A stretch of 5,782 nt of DNA, taken from Syntrophomonas sp. UBA1376 (GTDB lineage: Bacteria > Bacillota > Syntrophomonadia > Syntrophomonadales > Syntrophomonadaceae). The notes under the pieces are model-generated. The model was not told the DNA's origin. It saw nothing but the letters and a program-made list of their open reading frames with translations, and did not search any database. The stretch lies in assembly GCA_002305535.1 (NCBI GenBank), contig DBRE01000024.1:2049-7830 (forward strand), read 5' to 3'. The position numbers and the translations under genes were made by a program. Below are positions 5,042-5,782 of the stretch, piece by piece. Within the stretch, counting starts at the first letter, position 1. Each line of letters opens with the position of its first letter.

Positions 5042-5782
5042 TCAGGGTAAGGGGGCGGCTTTTACCACCCTGCCGAAATCTTCAGGAATAGTGGGATCCT
5101 CGACTCCCGATACCCGATGAGCCATCCAGGTTCCTACCGCCGGATAAACATGACTGGCATCATAAAAGTACTCCAGGTCACGAGTAACTGAATTAGGCGT
5201 AGTAAAATCATATATCTGGCCAAACACCTGAGCACATTCGCGCAGCCAACGCTGGAAGTCACCCTGGCGGCCAGCCTTGATCATTTCCTGGTAGAGCGGT
5301 TCCGCGATGGGGGTGGTAAACAGGACAAACTCCGTGTTGGGGTAGCGTTCTTTTAACGTGGTCAGAATGGTTGTGATGTCGGCGTACTCATAATCACCAC
5401 CATAGGCTTCTCTTCCATACCAATCGAGATTAGCGGCGATGCGCTGCTCCTTTTCTTCAGGAGTGGTGGGCTGCAGCGTCTTTACATTGTGGCGATCATA
5501 GGCAAAGTTGATGGGTAGCCCTGCCTGGGAGGACTGCAGATTCTGCCAGGAGTACTCCAGGGCATCGAAAGAAAGCAGATTCCAAAAGCGATAACCGAAT
5601 TTGTTGGCGGCCTGAATATAGAATGAGGGATCTTCGAAGCGATTGGGCAAGGTCAGATTGCGATTAGTGGTATAGAAGTCCAACCCGATGTAGATGACCT
5701 CAAAATCTTGCCCATTGCACTGTACGGCATAATCAATATAATCGGCATATTCGTAAGGTAGCATATTGTTGACAGCATAATT
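5042..5782 (-). CDS. SGNH/GDSL-like hydrolase, N-terminus outside window
   Basis: The frame is open to the right edge (NYAVNN precedes the first internal ATG at 5764), and that ATG has no ribosome site, so the gene starts beyond the window; 246 residues are visible. It resembles the cell-envelope SGNH/AlgJ/DHHW-like proteins that accompany MBOAT acyltransferases and add or remove acyl groups on extracellular polymers. Supporting features, in residues counted from ATG 5764, are the early block VIYIGLDFYTTN (23-34), the strand TEFVLFTTPI (144-153), and DASHVYP (202-208) near the C-terminus, which fits the catalytic Asp-x-x-His of the superfamily. The GDS nucleophile block would lie in the missing N-terminus. 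The stop is only about ten bases before the bioY -35 box, with no terminator between. Family is moderately sure; substrate unknown. Confidence 0.65.
   Translation of the reverse strand, partial: NYAVNNMLPYEYADYIDYAVQCNGQDFEVIYIGLDFYTTNRNLTLPNRFEDPSFYIQAANKFGYRFWNLLSFDALEYSWQNLQSSQAGLPINFAYDRHNVKTLQPTTPEEKEQRIAANLDWYGREAYGGDYEYADITTILTTLKERYPNTEFVLFTTPIAEPLYQEMIKAGRQGDFQRWLRECAQVFGQIYDFTTPNSVTRDLEYFYDASHVYPAVGTWMAHRVSGVEDPTIPEDFGRVVKAAPLP

Overview
The window reads as a piece of a Gram-positive, probably anaerobic clostridial chromosome (Syntrophomonas/Moorella/Desulfotomaculum-like is an inference). Reasons: strong AGGAGG-type ribosome sites, TTG start use, a BirA-type GGTTAAC operator, a biotin ECF importer BioY, type III pantothenate kinase next to DusB, and intergenic repeat islands of a kind often seen in such genomes. 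Every convincing gene is on the minus strand, so the transcription order below runs from high to low coordinates.

Right end (5782-5042): the C-terminal part of an SGNH/GDSL-like hydrolase that begins outside the window. About ten bases after its stop lies a compact control region (5032-4989): a sigma-A type promoter (TTGGCG, 17 bp, TAAAAT with an upstream TG) overlapped by a 13-bp-arm inverted repeat matching the BirA biotin operator. It drives bioY (4970-4410), the substrate-binding membrane subunit of the biotin importer.

A repeat island (4409-4186) separates bioY from coaX-dusB (4064-2336), two housekeeping genes overlapping by 8 bp (pantothenate kinase for CoA synthesis, and a tRNA dihydrouridine synthase). 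A 33-codon open frame between the island and coaX may be the stump of an upstream gene.

A second, denser repeat island (2319-1876) follows dusB. It holds at least five palindromic elements, including a 34-bp near-perfect inverted repeat carrying the GGGGACGGTTCTTT motif.

The left third (1860-1) is one apparent operon with a good promoter: an HTH regulator with an unusual C-terminal domain, a conserved but poorly understood 'quinate/shikimate dehydrogenase-like' protein starting at TTG, and a third gene overlapping it by 8 bp and running off the window. Two tandem TTGTGnnCAAGA repeats lie between the regulator's promoter and its start codon and are a candidate autoregulatory site. This three-gene unit is the best candidate for an undescribed system here. 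No CRISPR array, tRNA, rRNA or transposase gene was seen.
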